A DNA stretch of 64,000 nt from Aromatoleum diolicum (lineage in GTDB: Bacteria; Pseudomonadota; Gammaproteobacteria; Burkholderiales; Rhodocyclaceae): positions 186,001 through 250,000 of the forward strand of contig NZ_WTVQ01000001.1 in NCBI RefSeq assembly GCF_012910955.1, read 5' to 3'. Under the pieces are notes generated by a model. That model saw only the letters and a list, made by a program, of their open reading frames with translations, was not told the DNA's origin and did not search any database. The position numbers and the translations under genes were made by a program. This document shows positions 48,612-56,879 of this stretch, piece by piece (position 1 is the stretch's first letter; each line of letters opens with the position of its first letter).

Positions 48612-49046
48612 ATGCGCCCCGCGGCCGATTACCTCGCGATGATCGACGCGCGCTGGAAACCCGGCGGCAGCATGGCCGCGCCGGGCGAGCGGCACGAGGA
48701 ATATCACGACGTGTGCCGCCTGCTGCTCGACGGCGCACCGGCCCGCTGCAACCCGGCCGTCATCGCCCTGGCGGAATGCGTCGCGCGCGCCTGCATGGGC
48801 GAAGACCACCTGTGGCACGACCTCGGCCTGCCGTCGCGCGCCGAACTGTCGGCGCTGCTGCACGAGCACTTCGCGCCGCTCGCCGCGCGCAACGTGAATG
48901 GCATGCGCTGGAAGAAGTTCTTCTACAAGCAGCTGTGCGAGCAGGTCGGGATTGCCGTGTGCCGCGCCCCCTCCTGCGGCGTGTGCGCGCACTACGCCGA
49001 TTGCTTCGGCAGCGAGGACGTCTCCTTGCTCGCCGTCATCGCCTGA
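48612..49046 (+). CDS. nifQ: NifQ, molybdenum donor for FeMo-co
   Basis: 144-aa Mo-Fe-S cluster protein that supplies molybdenum to NifEN. The signature C-x4-C-x2-C-x5-C is present as CRAPSCGVCAHYADC near the C-terminus, preceded by WKKFFYKQLCEQVGI. On the short side for the family, but the essential region is complete. Confidence 0.95.
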   Translation: MRPAADYLAMIDARWKPGGSMAAPGERHEEYHDVCRLLLDGAPARCNPAVIALAECVARACMGEDHLWHDLGLPSRAELSALLHEHFAPLAARNVNGMRWKKFFYKQLCEQVGIAVCRAPSCGVCAHYADCFGSEDVSLLAVIA

Positions 49047-49060
49047 ACACGAGTCATCCC

Positions 49061-49444
49061 ATGAAAATCGCCATCGCCACCGACGACTTCGCCAACGTGT
49101 CCGGGCATGCCGGCCAAGCCGCCCGCTGGCTGCTGTACGACTGCACGCCGGGCGCGGCGCTGCCCTCCGCGCAACGCATCGAACTCGCGCGCCCGCAGGT
49201 GTTTCATCACTGGGAATCCGACGCTCCGCACCCGCTCGACGCCGTCGAGGTGATGGTCGCGCGCAGCGCCGGCGACGGCTTCCTGCGGCGCATGCAGAAA
49301 CGCGGCGTGACGGTGCTGCTGACCGGCGAAACGCAGGCCGAGGGCGCGATCCGCAAAGTGCTCGACGGTGAGGCCCTGCCCGATCCGCGCTGGGATGCGT
49401 CGCAGCTGCTGTGCCGCTTGCGCGACCTGTTCTCGCGCCACTGA
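49061..49444 (+). CDS. NifX/NafY-family cofactor-binding protein
   Basis: 127-aa protein of the dinitrogenase iron-molybdenum cofactor-binding family: MKIAIATDDFANVSGHAGQA, then FLRRMQKRGVTVLLTGET. It lacks the DxHFG motif of NifX (GHAGQA instead). A third NifX-type domain in the window besides NifX and the NifB C-terminus. Last gene of the nifE operon, 14 bp after nifQ. Confidence 0.85.
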   Translation: MKIAIATDDFANVSGHAGQAARWLLYDCTPGAALPSAQRIELARPQVFHHWESDAPHPLDAVEVMVARSAGDGFLRRMQKRGVTVLLTGETQAEGAIRKVLDGEALPDPRWDASQLLCRLRDLFSRH

Positions 49445-49494
49445 ATCACGCCGTCCGCGGACACGCGCTGCGCTGTCGCCGCAGCACGACCGCC

Positions 49495-49920
49495 TCAGCG
49501 GCGCGGCTGCAGTGAAAGAGGCGCCGCGGCAGCGCTGAAAAAGAACGGTATGGCGCGCGTCAGGATCAGCGCGAAAACGAGTCCGAGACAGGCACCGAGC
49601 GCCGCCGCCACATCGCTGCGCCCTACGCGGTCACCGACCACCGCGCCGATCGCGATCAACAGCGCGGGCAACAAATACCCGAGCAAAGCCGCGCGGTTGA
49701 TGGCGCCTTGTTCGGCACTGAGCGTCACGCTGTCGCCGGCCTTCAATCCGTCGCACGCCGCCACCCGCAGCAGCGTGGTCCGGCCGCCTCCCGCAAGCTT
49801 GCCGACACCGCAAGCCTTGCGGTGCCCGCAGCTCGCGCAGCCCTGGACGGGAACGGCGACGAGCGCCTCGCCATCGGCAATCGACCGCACGATAGCAGCG
49901 TGAGTGACGGAATCGGACAT
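49495..49920 (-). CDS. rseC: RseC/SoxR-reducing-type membrane protein
   Basis: 141-aa RseC family protein: cytoplasmic Cys-rich N-terminus (Cys28, Cys31, Cys37 in GCASCGHRKACGVG), two membrane helices (about 77-97 and 103-124) and a short tail. RseC proteins co-occur with rsx/rnf complexes and help reduce SoxR in enterobacteria. Here it is the third gene of a minus-strand operon behind fdxN, opposite rnf, so a role in Rnf assembly or electron transfer is inferred. The ATG at 49920 (MSDSVTHAAIV) is chosen. Confidence 0.87.
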   Translation of the reverse strand: MSDSVTHAAIVRSIADGEALVAVPVQGCASCGHRKACGVGKLAGGGRTTLLRVAACDGLKAGDSVTLSAEQGAINRAALLGYLLPALLIAIGAVVGDRVGRSDVAAALGACLGLVFALILTRAIPFFFSAAAAPLSLQPRR

Positions 49921-49933
49921 CGCAACGCTCCAG

Positions 49934-50941
49934 TCAGAAGGCGTAGGGCCGGTGCAGCCATTGCCTGACCACCATGAGGTCACGGTCGGGCAGGTAGGAA
50001 AACCCGGCGGCAGCGTCCGAGGCCACGGCCACCGCCACCCAGTGCGCGACCGCCTTGCCGGTCAGCAGGCTGAAATACCACGCCATCGGATAACCGACGG
50101 CCCGGTCGAAGGCGAGCAACGCGGCGTGCAGCGACAGACCGCTGGTGCCTTCGCGGGCGCCGAAGCGCGGCGCTTCGCCGGTCACCGCGGCAACCGGCGT
50201 GGCACGCACGATCGTTTGCCGATAACGGTCGAGATGTTCGCGCAGCGCGACCGCCCAGTGGTTGCTGAAGGCCGTCGCCGGCCCGGCGCTGGACGCATCC
50301 CAATCGGCGACGAAACGATGGATCGGCTGGGCGTCGAGCGACTGTGTGCGCATGCTTGCGAGCAGATCGCCGATGTGCGTGAGGCGCCGGAACTGGTAAT
50401 GCGCCGCTTCGATCGGCGTGCCGCAGCGGCGCGTATCCGCTTCGCCGCAACCTGCACAATCGTTGCAGCGCGCATCGACCAGCTCGTCAAGCGTGCCGGG
50501 CGTCGCGCCCTGCGCGAACAGTCGCTGCGCCCAGGTCTCCTGCAACTCCTCGACTTCCAGCTGCAGGAAATCCGTGCTGCCGCCACTGCCTGTCGCCGCT
50601 GCAAAGTAGTGCGTGCGCCCGGTCAGACGCGTGGCACGCAGCGCCGAGCCGGCATGGTCCTCGAGCAACAGCGCCATGTCGCCGTGGCGTTCATCCAGCG
50701 CATCGGACGCCCACTGTTCCAGATTGTCCGAAATGCGCGAGCCGTCGCCGCCGAGCACGCCGCCCAGGCGGTACCAGCCGCCGCGACACAAGACTTCGCG
50801 GAACGACCAGTCGGGCAGGTATTTCGATATCTCGCGCGCCAGCACGGCCGGCCCGGCGGCGACCGGCGTCACGGTACAGGCTTCCACGATGGGCTCGGCG
50901 AGCAGGCGACAACGCTCGCTCCAGGCGGTGGGTGCGTTCAT
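49934..50941 (-). CDS. Unknown nif/rnf-linked protein with a CxxCxxC cluster
   Basis: 335-aa soluble protein I do not recognise. Central cysteines Cys159-x2-Cys162-x2-Cys165-x7-Cys173 (DARCNDCAGCGEADTRRCG) could bind an Fe-S cluster or zinc. There is no signal peptide; the C-terminal third has a hydrophobic stretch (AAFDRAVGYPMAWYFSLL-like) that does not look membrane-spanning. The ATG at 50941 (MNAPTAWSERC) is chosen over one 12 codons upstream. It lies between fdxN and rseC, 13 bp from rseC, in an operon headed by a NifA/sigma-54 promoter. A role in ferredoxin or Rnf function is likely. Confidence 0.7.
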   Translation of the reverse strand: MNAPTAWSERCRLLAEPIVEACTVTPVAAGPAVLAREISKYLPDWSFREVLCRGGWYRLGGVLGGDGSRISDNLEQWASDALDERHGDMALLLEDHAGSALRATRLTGRTHYFAAATGSGGSTDFLQLEVEELQETWAQRLFAQGATPGTLDELVDARCNDCAGCGEADTRRCGTPIEAAHYQFRRLTHIGDLLASMRTQSLDAQPIHRFVADWDASSAGPATAFSNHWAVALREHLDRYRQTIVRATPVAAVTGEAPRFGAREGTSGLSLHAALLAFDRAVGYPMAWYFSLLTGKAVAHWVAVAVASDAAAGFSYLPDRDLMVVRQWLHRPYAF

Positions 50942-50998
50942 GCAGGCAGGCTTCCGGAAAGGCCGGACGCACTGCATCCGGCCACAGTGGCGAGGGAA

Positions 50999-51196
50999 TC
51001 AGAGGTAGACGATGCAGTTGTCCCCGCCGGGGCACACGGCCACGCACTGGGGCGAGTCGGCATCGCCTTCGCACTCGGTACAGGTATCCGCGTTGATGCG
51101 GAAAATGCCGCTTTTCTCGGTGATCGACTTGCTCGGACAAGCCGGCTTGCAGTCGCCGCAAGCGGTGCATTCGTCGGCAATAATCTTCATGGCCAT
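50999..51196 (-). CDS. fdxN: FdxN-type 2[4Fe-4S] ferredoxin
   Basis: 65-aa bacterial ferredoxin: CTACGDCKPACPSKSI (first cluster) and CTECEGDADSPQCVAVCP (second, with the long loop typical of Allochromatium-type and nif ferredoxins). The likely electron carrier between Rnf and NifH. The ATG at 51196 has AAGGAG at six bases; an in-frame ATG lies two codons downstream. It heads fdxN - Cys-cluster protein - rseC. Confidence 0.93.
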   Translation of the reverse strand: MAMKIIADECTACGDCKPACPSKSITEKSGIFRINADTCTECEGDADSPQCVAVCPGGDNCIVYL

Positions 51197-51309
51197 GGTG
51201 AGCTCCTTCGCAATGAGGGGAAACGCGTGACGGCCCCGCTCAGTCACGATGCGGTGTGCGCCCAGCGCGACACCCGCACCCGACCAACCGGGGGGACAAG
51301 ACCCTCAAT

Positions 51310-51324
51310 GCAAGGACGGTGCCA
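51310..51324 (-). promoter_or_regulatory. Sigma-54 promoter of the fdxN operon
   Basis: Read on the minus strand: TGGCAC-CGTCC-TTGC, an exact consensus. The expected start is near 51298, a leader of about 100 nt before fdxN. Confidence 0.88.
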
Positions 51325-51403
51325 AAACCCTCAACCCGCCGCAAACGCCTGAAAACACGTCAGAAATGCGCTGAGCGCCAACACCAGGGTGGAATGCCGT
51401 CAA

Positions 51404-51419
51404 TGTCGCATCTGCGACA
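51404..51419. promoter_or_regulatory. NifA upstream site of the fdxN operon
   Basis: TGTCGCATCTGCGACA, a TGT-N10-ACA site with almost perfect dyad symmetry, 80 bp beyond the -24 element of fdxN and 76 bp before the intradiol dioxygenase ATG. Confidence 0.84.
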
Positions 51420-51494
51420 GGCCTTACAGTCATCCATCCCGGAACCAGCTCGCCCCGCCGCTATCGAAAGGACATGCGACAACAGGAGAACAGC

Positions 51495-52157
51495 ATGGAA
51501 CATACCCCGCCGAGCCACGGATCGATGCGCCGCCGCCTGATGCACTGGCTCTCGGGCATGTCACTGCTGCCACTCGCCGGCGGCCTGCTCGCCCAGGCAC
51601 CGGGCCGCAGCGTCACGCCACTGCGCACGACCCCCGAAGACGATCTCGGCCCCTTCTATCCGCCCGACTGGGGCGGCGACATCGATGCCGACCTGACGCG
51701 CCTGAACACCGCCACCACCCGCGCCGAAGGGCAACATCTGCAGCTCGGCGGCGTGGTACGCGACACCAACGGCCACCCGGTCGCCGACGCAGCGGTCGAA
51801 ATCTGGCAGGCCGACTCGGGCGGCCGCTATCGCCACCCCGGCGTCGATCCGCGCACGCGCGACGCCGGCTTCCAGGGCTACGGCCGCACGATGACCGATG
51901 CCGACGGCCGTTACATCTTCCTCACCATCATGCCCGGCAAATACGGCAGCCGTCCGCCGCACATCCACTTCCGCGTCGCCCAGCCCGGCCGCGCCGAGTT
52001 CGTTACGCAGATGTATTTCCGCGGCAACAACCGCGAAGGCAACGGCTTCGCCCCACCGGAACGCGAAGCGCTGACGGTCGATCTGGTCCCTGAAGACCAA
52101 TCCAGGCCGGGCGGCACCCTCTCGGCCCGTTTCGATCTGGTGCTCGCGGCGCGCTGA
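51495..52157 (+). CDS. Exported intradiol ring-cleavage dioxygenase
   Basis: 220-aa intradiol dioxygenase-like protein. The N-terminus has MRRRLMHWLSGMSLLPLAGG, a possible Tat/Sec signal. Fe(III) ligands are in place: Tyr112 (GRYRHPG), Tyr150 (PGKYGS), His156 and His158 (RPPHIHF). Length and LGPFYPPD start resemble secreted protocatechuate 3,4-dioxygenase relatives whose substrates are mostly unknown. The ATG at 51495 is set by AGGAG six bases before it. Lies between the divergent fdxN operon and rnf; no sigma-54 promoter was found in front. Confidence 0.85.
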   Translation: MEHTPPSHGSMRRRLMHWLSGMSLLPLAGGLLAQAPGRSVTPLRTTPEDDLGPFYPPDWGGDIDADLTRLNTATTRAEGQHLQLGGVVRDTNGHPVADAAVEIWQADSGGRYRHPGVDPRTRDAGFQGYGRTMTDADGRYIFLTIMPGKYGSRPPHIHFRVAQPGRAEFVTQMYFRGNNREGNGFAPPEREALTVDLVPEDQSRPGGTLSARFDLVLAAR

Positions 52158-52216
52158 GCCACCGTAGCGCCCGCTCGAGACCTTCCCAAGCACGCCATTC
52201 CCGCGCCTCCGCCGCC

Positions 52217-52232
52217 TGTCGTTTTTGCGACA
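52217..52232. promoter_or_regulatory. NifA upstream site of the rnf operon
   Basis: TGTCGTTTTTGCGACA, a TGT-N10-ACA site, about 120 bp upstream of the rnfA -24 element. Confidence 0.8.
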
Positions 52233-52352
52233 GGCGCGTCGCGCTTTGTCGGTCTTGTGCCGCCGCGAAGCAACGCGCGCGCGCACCGACGGCACCCCGC
52301 AATGCGTCGCAATGCCAGCAACCATAAGGGTTTTCGCGATTGGTGCAGCGCA

Positions 52353-52367
52353 TGGCACGGTCCATGC
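52353..52367 (+). promoter_or_regulatory. Sigma-54 promoter of the rnf operon
   Basis: TGGCAC-GGTCC-ATGC: perfect -24 half, correct GC spacing and one change in the -12 half. The expected start is near 52379, leader about 45 nt. Confidence 0.78.
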
Positions 52368-52423
52368 GAAATGCAGTCCATCCCGGCTGCCGCCGTGACT
52401 GCGCAAGCGACGAACCGACAACC

Positions 52424-53011
52424 ATGACCGCCACCACGGAAATCCTCCTGTTGCTGCTCTCCACCGCCCTCGTCAACAACGTCGTGCTGGTGAAGTTCCT
52501 CGGCCTGTGCCCGGCACTGGGCGTGTCGAAAAACATGGACGCCGCGCTCGGCATGGGCCTCGCCACCACCTTCGTCATCACGCTCGCCTCCGCGCTGTGC
52601 TGGATGCTCGATCACTGGCTGCTGGCCCGGTTCGGCCTCGGCTTCCTGCGCATCCTCACCTTCATCCTGGTCATCGCTGCGGCGGTCCAGTTCGTCGAGA
52701 TGGTCATCAGGAAGACCAGCCCCGGCCTCTACCAGAGCCTCGGCATTTACCTGCCGCTGATCACCACCAACTGCGCGGTGCTCGGCGTCGCGCTGCTCAA
52801 TGTCCAGCAAAACGCCGGCTTCATGAAAAGCGTGCTCTACGGCTTCGGCTCCGCGCTCGGCTTCACGCTGGTAATGCTGATCTTCGCCGGACTGCGCGAA
52901 CGCCTCGCGCTGGCGCGGGTTCCCGCCGCCTTCACTGGCGCACCGTCCGCCTTCATCACCATCAGCCTGTTGAGCCTCGCCTTCATGGGCTTCTCCGGCC
53001 TGATTTCCTGA
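52424..53011 (+). CDS. rnfA: RnfA, membrane subunit of the Rnf complex
   Basis: 195-aa integral membrane protein with six predicted helices. The Rnf complex uses ion-motive force to drive electrons from NADH to ferredoxin for nitrogenase. The pattern [21 protein letters not shown] and the cysteine in [16 protein letters not shown] (a proposed intramembrane cluster ligand) are present. The ATG at 52424 ([11 protein letters not shown]) fits the family; the frame upstream covers the promoter. Confidence 0.95.
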   Translation: MTATTEILLLLLSTALVNNVVLVKFLGLCPALGVSKNMDAALGMGLATTFVITLASALCWMLDHWLLARFGLGFLRILTFILVIAAAVQFVEMVIRKTSPGLYQSLGIYLPLITTNCAVLGVALLNVQQNAGFMKSVLYGFGSALGFTLVMLIFAGLRERLALARVPAAFTGAPSAFITISLLSLAFMGFSGLIS

Positions 53012-53021
53012 GGAGCGCAAC

Positions 53022-53549
53022 ATGCTGATCGCCGTCATCAGTCTCACTACCCTGGGTGTCGTGCTTGGCACTCTGCTCGGGCTCGCCAGCCGCCATTTCC
53101 GCGTCGAAGGCAACCCGGTGGTGGCCGAAGTCGAAAGCCTGATGCCCGGCTCCAACTGCGGCCAATGCGGTTTTCCCGGCTGTGCCGGCGCCGCCGCAGC
53201 GATCGTTAACGGCAACGCCCAGCCCACCTGCTGCCCGCCCGGCGGCAAGGCGCTGGCGCAGGCCGTCGCGGCCAGGCTTGGTCTGTCGCTCGACCTGTCC
53301 ACAGTCGCCGACGCCGGACCACAACTGGCGATGGTCGCCGAAGAGATCTGCATCGGCTGCTGCCGCTGCATCAAGTCCTGCCCCTCGGACGCGATCCTCG
53401 GCGGCGCCAAGCAAATCCACAACGTGCTGCGCGAAGCCTGCAACGGCTGCGCCAGCTGCATCGAGCGCTGCCCGACCGGCGCCATCGGCCTGAAGCCAGT
53501 CCCGGTCACGCTGCAGAACTGGGTGTGGCCGAACCCGACCAGCGCGTAA
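53022..53549 (+). CDS. rnfB: RnfB, iron-sulfur subunit of the Rnf complex
   Basis: 175-aa protein: N-terminal membrane anchor (about 4-22), a four-Cys cluster [12 protein letters not shown]...CCPPGG and a double [4Fe-4S] ferredoxin domain ([32 protein letters not shown]). Accepts or donates electrons at the soluble ferredoxin side. It follows rnfA by 10 bp. Confidence 0.96.
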   Translation: MLIAVISLTTLGVVLGTLLGLASRHFRVEGNPVVAEVESLMPGSNCGQCGFPGCAGAAAAIVNGNAQPTCCPPGGKALAQAVAARLGLSLDLSTVADAGPQLAMVAEEICIGCCRCIKSCPSDAILGGAKQIHNVLREACNGCASCIERCPTGAIGLKPVPVTLQNWVWPNPTSA

Positions 53550-53569
53550 CCGCCACGGACTCCGACATC

Positions 53570-55096
53570 ATGGGAATCTTCGACAAGATCTTTCGCCAAC
53601 TCGGCCGCGGCGAGCCCTGGGGGGTACACCCCGACGAACACAAGCGTCCCGCATCGGAGGCGCCGATCCGGACGCTCCCGGTGCCGCCGCTGCTCTATAT
53701 CCCCTTCTCGCAGCACGTCGGCGCGGCAGCCGAGCCGATCGTGCATGTCGGACAGAAGGTCCTCAAGGGTGAGTGCCTGGCCGTCGCCAAAGGCACCATT
53801 TCGGCGCCGGTGCACGCCTCGACCTCCGGCGAGATCATTGCCATCGGGCCGATCACCGCGCCGCACCCGTCCGGTCTGGAAATCATGGCGATCACCCTGC
53901 GCAGCGACATGGAAGATCGCTGGCTGCCGCTCGAGGCCATCGTCGATCCCCTTGCCGCCGCACCGGAAGTGCTTGCGCGGCAAGTCGCCGACGCCGGAAT
54001 CGTCGGCCTGGGCGGCGCCACCTTTCCCGCCTCGGTCAAGCTCGGACTCGGTCGCCGTTCCGGCATCAAGACCCTGATCCTGAATGGCAGCGAATGCGAG
54101 CCGTATCTATCGTGCGACGATCGCCTGATGCGCGAGCGCGCCGACGGCGTCATCCGCGGAGCCGTGCTGATGCGCCACGCCACCGGCGCGCGCGAAGTCC
54201 GCATCGGCATCGAAGACAACAAGCCCGAAGCTATCGTCGCAATGCGCGCTGCGGCGGCCGGCGTCGCCGACGTCAGCATCTGCGTGGTTCCCGCGCGCTA
54301 TCCGATGGGATCGGACCGCCAGCTGATCATCGAACTCACCGGCATCGAAGTGCCCGCCGAGGCACGCGCAGCCGATGTCGGCGTGCTCGTGCATAACGTC
54401 GGCACCGCCCACGCCATCCACCAGGCCATCGACCTCGGCCGCCCCCTGGTGTCGCGCGTCATGACCCTCAACGGCGCCGCGCTGCGCCAGCCGGGCAACT
54501 ACGAAGTCCTGATCGGCACGGTAGTCGATGACCTGATCGCCTTCTCCGGGGGCATGCGCAACACCCCCGCGCGGCTGGTGATGGGCGGCCCGATGATGGG
54601 CCAGGTGCTCCCCTCGCCGCTGGTGCCGGTCGTCAAGGGCTGCAGCGGCATCCTCGCCCTGTCCGCCGAAGAAGTGGCCCAGGGCGAACCGGGCCCGTGC
54701 ATCCGCTGCGGCAGCTGCACGAAAGCCTGCCCGGTGGGCCTGCTGCCGCTCGAAATGAACGCCCGTATCGCCGCCGGCGCGCTCGACGGCGCCGTCGGAC
54801 TGGGCCTCCACGACTGCATCGGCTGCGGCTGCTGCGCTTACGTCTGCCCGTCGCACATTCCGCTGGTACAAGCCTTCAACCACGCCAAGGGCGAACTCGC
54901 CGCGCAGGCACGCATCAGGCAGCGCAACGAGGCCACGCGCAAGCTCGCACAGGCACGCACCGAACGTCTCGAACGCGAAGCGCGCGAAAAGGCCGAAGCC
55001 GCGGCGCGGCGCGCAGCCGAACGCAAGGCACAGAAAGCCCGGGACGCCGCTTCAGCCGCCCCCGAACAAGCAAACAGCGAAGGAGCGCCGGCATGA
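53570..55096 (+). CDS. rnfC: RnfC, NADH/FMN-interacting subunit of the Rnf complex
   Basis: 508-aa peripheral subunit with an NuoF-like nucleotide/flavin region (GLGGATFPASVKLG), an SLBB-type segment and two [4Fe-4S] motifs (CIRCGSCTKACPVGLLP; CIGCGCCAYVCPSHIPL). An Ala/Arg/Glu-rich coiled tail (about 455-508) is typical of proteobacterial RnfC. The ATG at 53570 (MGIFDKIFRQLG) is 20 bp after rnfB. Confidence 0.96.
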   Translation: MGIFDKIFRQLGRGEPWGVHPDEHKRPASEAPIRTLPVPPLLYIPFSQHVGAAAEPIVHVGQKVLKGECLAVAKGTISAPVHASTSGEIIAIGPITAPHPSGLEIMAITLRSDMEDRWLPLEAIVDPLAAAPEVLARQVADAGIVGLGGATFPASVKLGLGRRSGIKTLILNGSECEPYLSCDDRLMRERADGVIRGAVLMRHATGAREVRIGIEDNKPEAIVAMRAAAAGVADVSICVVPARYPMGSDRQLIIELTGIEVPAEARAADVGVLVHNVGTAHAIHQAIDLGRPLVSRVMTLNGAALRQPGNYEVLIGTVVDDLIAFSGGMRNTPARLVMGGPMMGQVLPSPLVPVVKGCSGILALSAEEVAQGEPGPCIRCGSCTKACPVGLLPLEMNARIAAGALDGAVGLGLHDCIGCGCCAYVCPSHIPLVQAFNHAKGELAAQARIRQRNEATRKLAQARTERLEREAREKAEAAARRAAERKAQKARDAASAAPEQANSEGAPA

Positions 55097-56235
55097 ACCT
55101 GAACCCCCTTCCCGACGGCGACGCCGAACTCGCCCCCCTCGCTCCTGCCGCCACCCTCGTCGCCGTCACCGCCTCGCCTCACGCCCACGGCGGCGGCTCC
55201 GTCGCGCGCGTCATGCAGCGCGTGATGCTGGCGCTCACCCCCGCCACCCTGTTCGGCCTGTGGCTGTTCGGCTGGCCCGCGATCAACCTCTTCGTCCTGA
55301 CCATCGGCGGTTGCCTCCTCGCCGAACGCATCTGCCAGCGGCAAATGGGCCACAAAAGCAGTCTTGGCGACGGCTCCGCCGTCCTCACCGGCTGGCTGCT
55401 CGCCCTGTCGCTGCCGCCGTGGGCGCCCGGCTGGATCGCAGTCCTCGGCGGCTTCATCGCCATCGTCATCGGCAAGCAGGTATTCGGCGGACTCGGCCAG
55501 AACCTGTTCAATCCGGCGATGGTCGCACGCGTCGCACTGCTCGTCTCCTTCCCGGTCGTCATGACCCAGTGGGTCGTGCCGCAGCCGCTGTTTTCCACCG
55601 AAGCCCCCGGCTTCATCGACAGCCTGCGCATCACCCTGCAGGGCCCCGAGCTACCCGATGCCATCGCCTCCGCTTCGCTGCTGGGCCACACCAAGACCGA
55701 ACTGTCGCGCGGCGTCGAGCTCACGCACGCGCTCGCCGCCGGGCCCGCCGCGCTCTTCGACTGGGCCGGTCTGCGCAGCGGCAGCCTCGGCGAAACCGGC
55801 GCCCTGTTACTGCTGGTGGGCGGTCTGTACCTGCTCGCCACCGGCGTAATCCGCTGGCACATTCCCGCCGCCGTGCTCGCCGGCATTGCCCTGCCCGCGC
55901 TCATCGCCCACGCTGCTGATCCGGAACGCTACCTGTCGGCACCCCAGCACCTGCTGTCGGGCGCGGCGATCCTCGGCGCCTTCTTCATCGCCACCGATTA
56001 CGTCACGTCCCCCAACACCGGCCGCGGGCAACTGATCTTCGGTTTCGGCACCGGCCTCATCACCTGGATCATCCGCAGCTGGGGTGGCTACCCGGAAGGC
56101 ATGGCCTTCGCGGTACTGCTGATGAACGCGATGACACCAGTGATCGACCGCTACTGCAAGCCGCGCATCCTTGGTCGCCAGACGAACGGTCAGGCGCTCG
56201 AACCGAAACTGATCGACAACACCGGGGGCGCATGA
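55093..56235 (+). CDS. rnfD: RnfD, membrane subunit of the Rnf complex
   Basis: 380-aa integral membrane protein of the NqrB/RnfD family with about ten helices. The segments GKQVFGGLGQNLFNPAMVAR, FFIATDYVTSPNTGRGQ and SWGGYPEGMAFAVLLMNA are characteristic. A soluble N-terminal stretch of about 35 residues precedes the first helix. The start overlaps the rnfC stop (ATGA). Confidence 0.95.
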   Translation: MNLNPLPDGDAELAPLAPAATLVAVTASPHAHGGGSVARVMQRVMLALTPATLFGLWLFGWPAINLFVLTIGGCLLAERICQRQMGHKSSLGDGSAVLTGWLLALSLPPWAPGWIAVLGGFIAIVIGKQVFGGLGQNLFNPAMVARVALLVSFPVVMTQWVVPQPLFSTEAPGFIDSLRITLQGPELPDAIASASLLGHTKTELSRGVELTHALAAGPAALFDWAGLRSGSLGETGALLLLVGGLYLLATGVIRWHIPAAVLAGIALPALIAHAADPERYLSAPQHLLSGAAILGAFFIATDYVTSPNTGRGQLIFGFGTGLITWIIRSWGGYPEGMAFAVLLMNAMTPVIDRYCKPRILGRQTNGQALEPKLIDNTGGA

Positions 56236-56879
56236 TGACCGCCGAAATTCAGCGCCGATTCACGCTCGAATCCGTCCGCGAGAAGCTCCCCTACCAGCCG
56301 CTACTGCTCGGCACCGTCGCCCTCGCCGCCGGCGCCGCGCTGACCCTTGCCAACAACGCCACGCGCGAACCGATCGCCGCCGCCGAAGCGCACGACATGC
56401 AGATGACCCTCGCGCAGGTGCTGCCAAGTGGCATCGCCGACAACGATCTGCTGCAGGACACGCTCGAGCTGCCCGGCCCGCAAGCGGGCAGCACGCGCAA
56501 GATCCACCTCGCGAAAAAGGCCGGCGCGATCACCGGCGCGGTCTTCAACGTCTCCGAGCGCGGCTATGCCGGCGAGATCCGCCTGCTGATGGCCGTCGAC
56601 ACCGACGGCAAGGTCCTCGGCGTGCGCGTCCTCAAGCACAGCGAAACGCCGGGGCTGGGCGACAAGATCGAGATCACCCGCCATCCCTGGATCACCGGTT
56701 TCAACGGCAAGTCGCTGGGCGAGCCGGCGGCCGACAAATGGGCTGTCAGGAAGGACGGCGGCATCTACGACAGCTTCGCGGGCGCCACCATCACCCCGCG
56801 AGCCGTGGTCAAGGCCGTCAAGGGCGGACTGGATTACTTCGCCACCCATCGCAACGCAATCCTCGGAGACCCGCAATGA
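56232..56879 (+). CDS. rnfG: RnfG, covalent-FMN subunit of the Rnf complex
   Basis: 215-aa subunit with one membrane helix (about 24-42) and a periplasmic FMN-binding domain. The flavinylation motif appears as FAGATITPRAVVKAV; the threonine after AGAT-I is the expected attachment residue. SETPGLGDKI is a further family mark. Overlaps rnfD and rnfE by four bases each. Confidence 0.95.
   Translation: MMTAEIQRRFTLESVREKLPYQPLLLGTVALAAGAALTLANNATREPIAAAEAHDMQMTLAQVLPSGIADNDLLQDTLELPGPQAGSTRKIHLAKKAGAITGAVFNVSERGYAGEIRLLMAVDTDGKVLGVRVLKHSETPGLGDKIEITRHPWITGFNGKSLGEPAADKWAVRKDGGIYDSFAGATITPRAVVKAVKGGLDYFATHRNAILGDPQ

Noticed and set aside
51420-51494. Sigma-54 promoter for the intradiol dioxygenase on the plus strand
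   Set aside because: No GG-N10-GC pair with a TGGCA-like context was found between the NifA site and the ATG.
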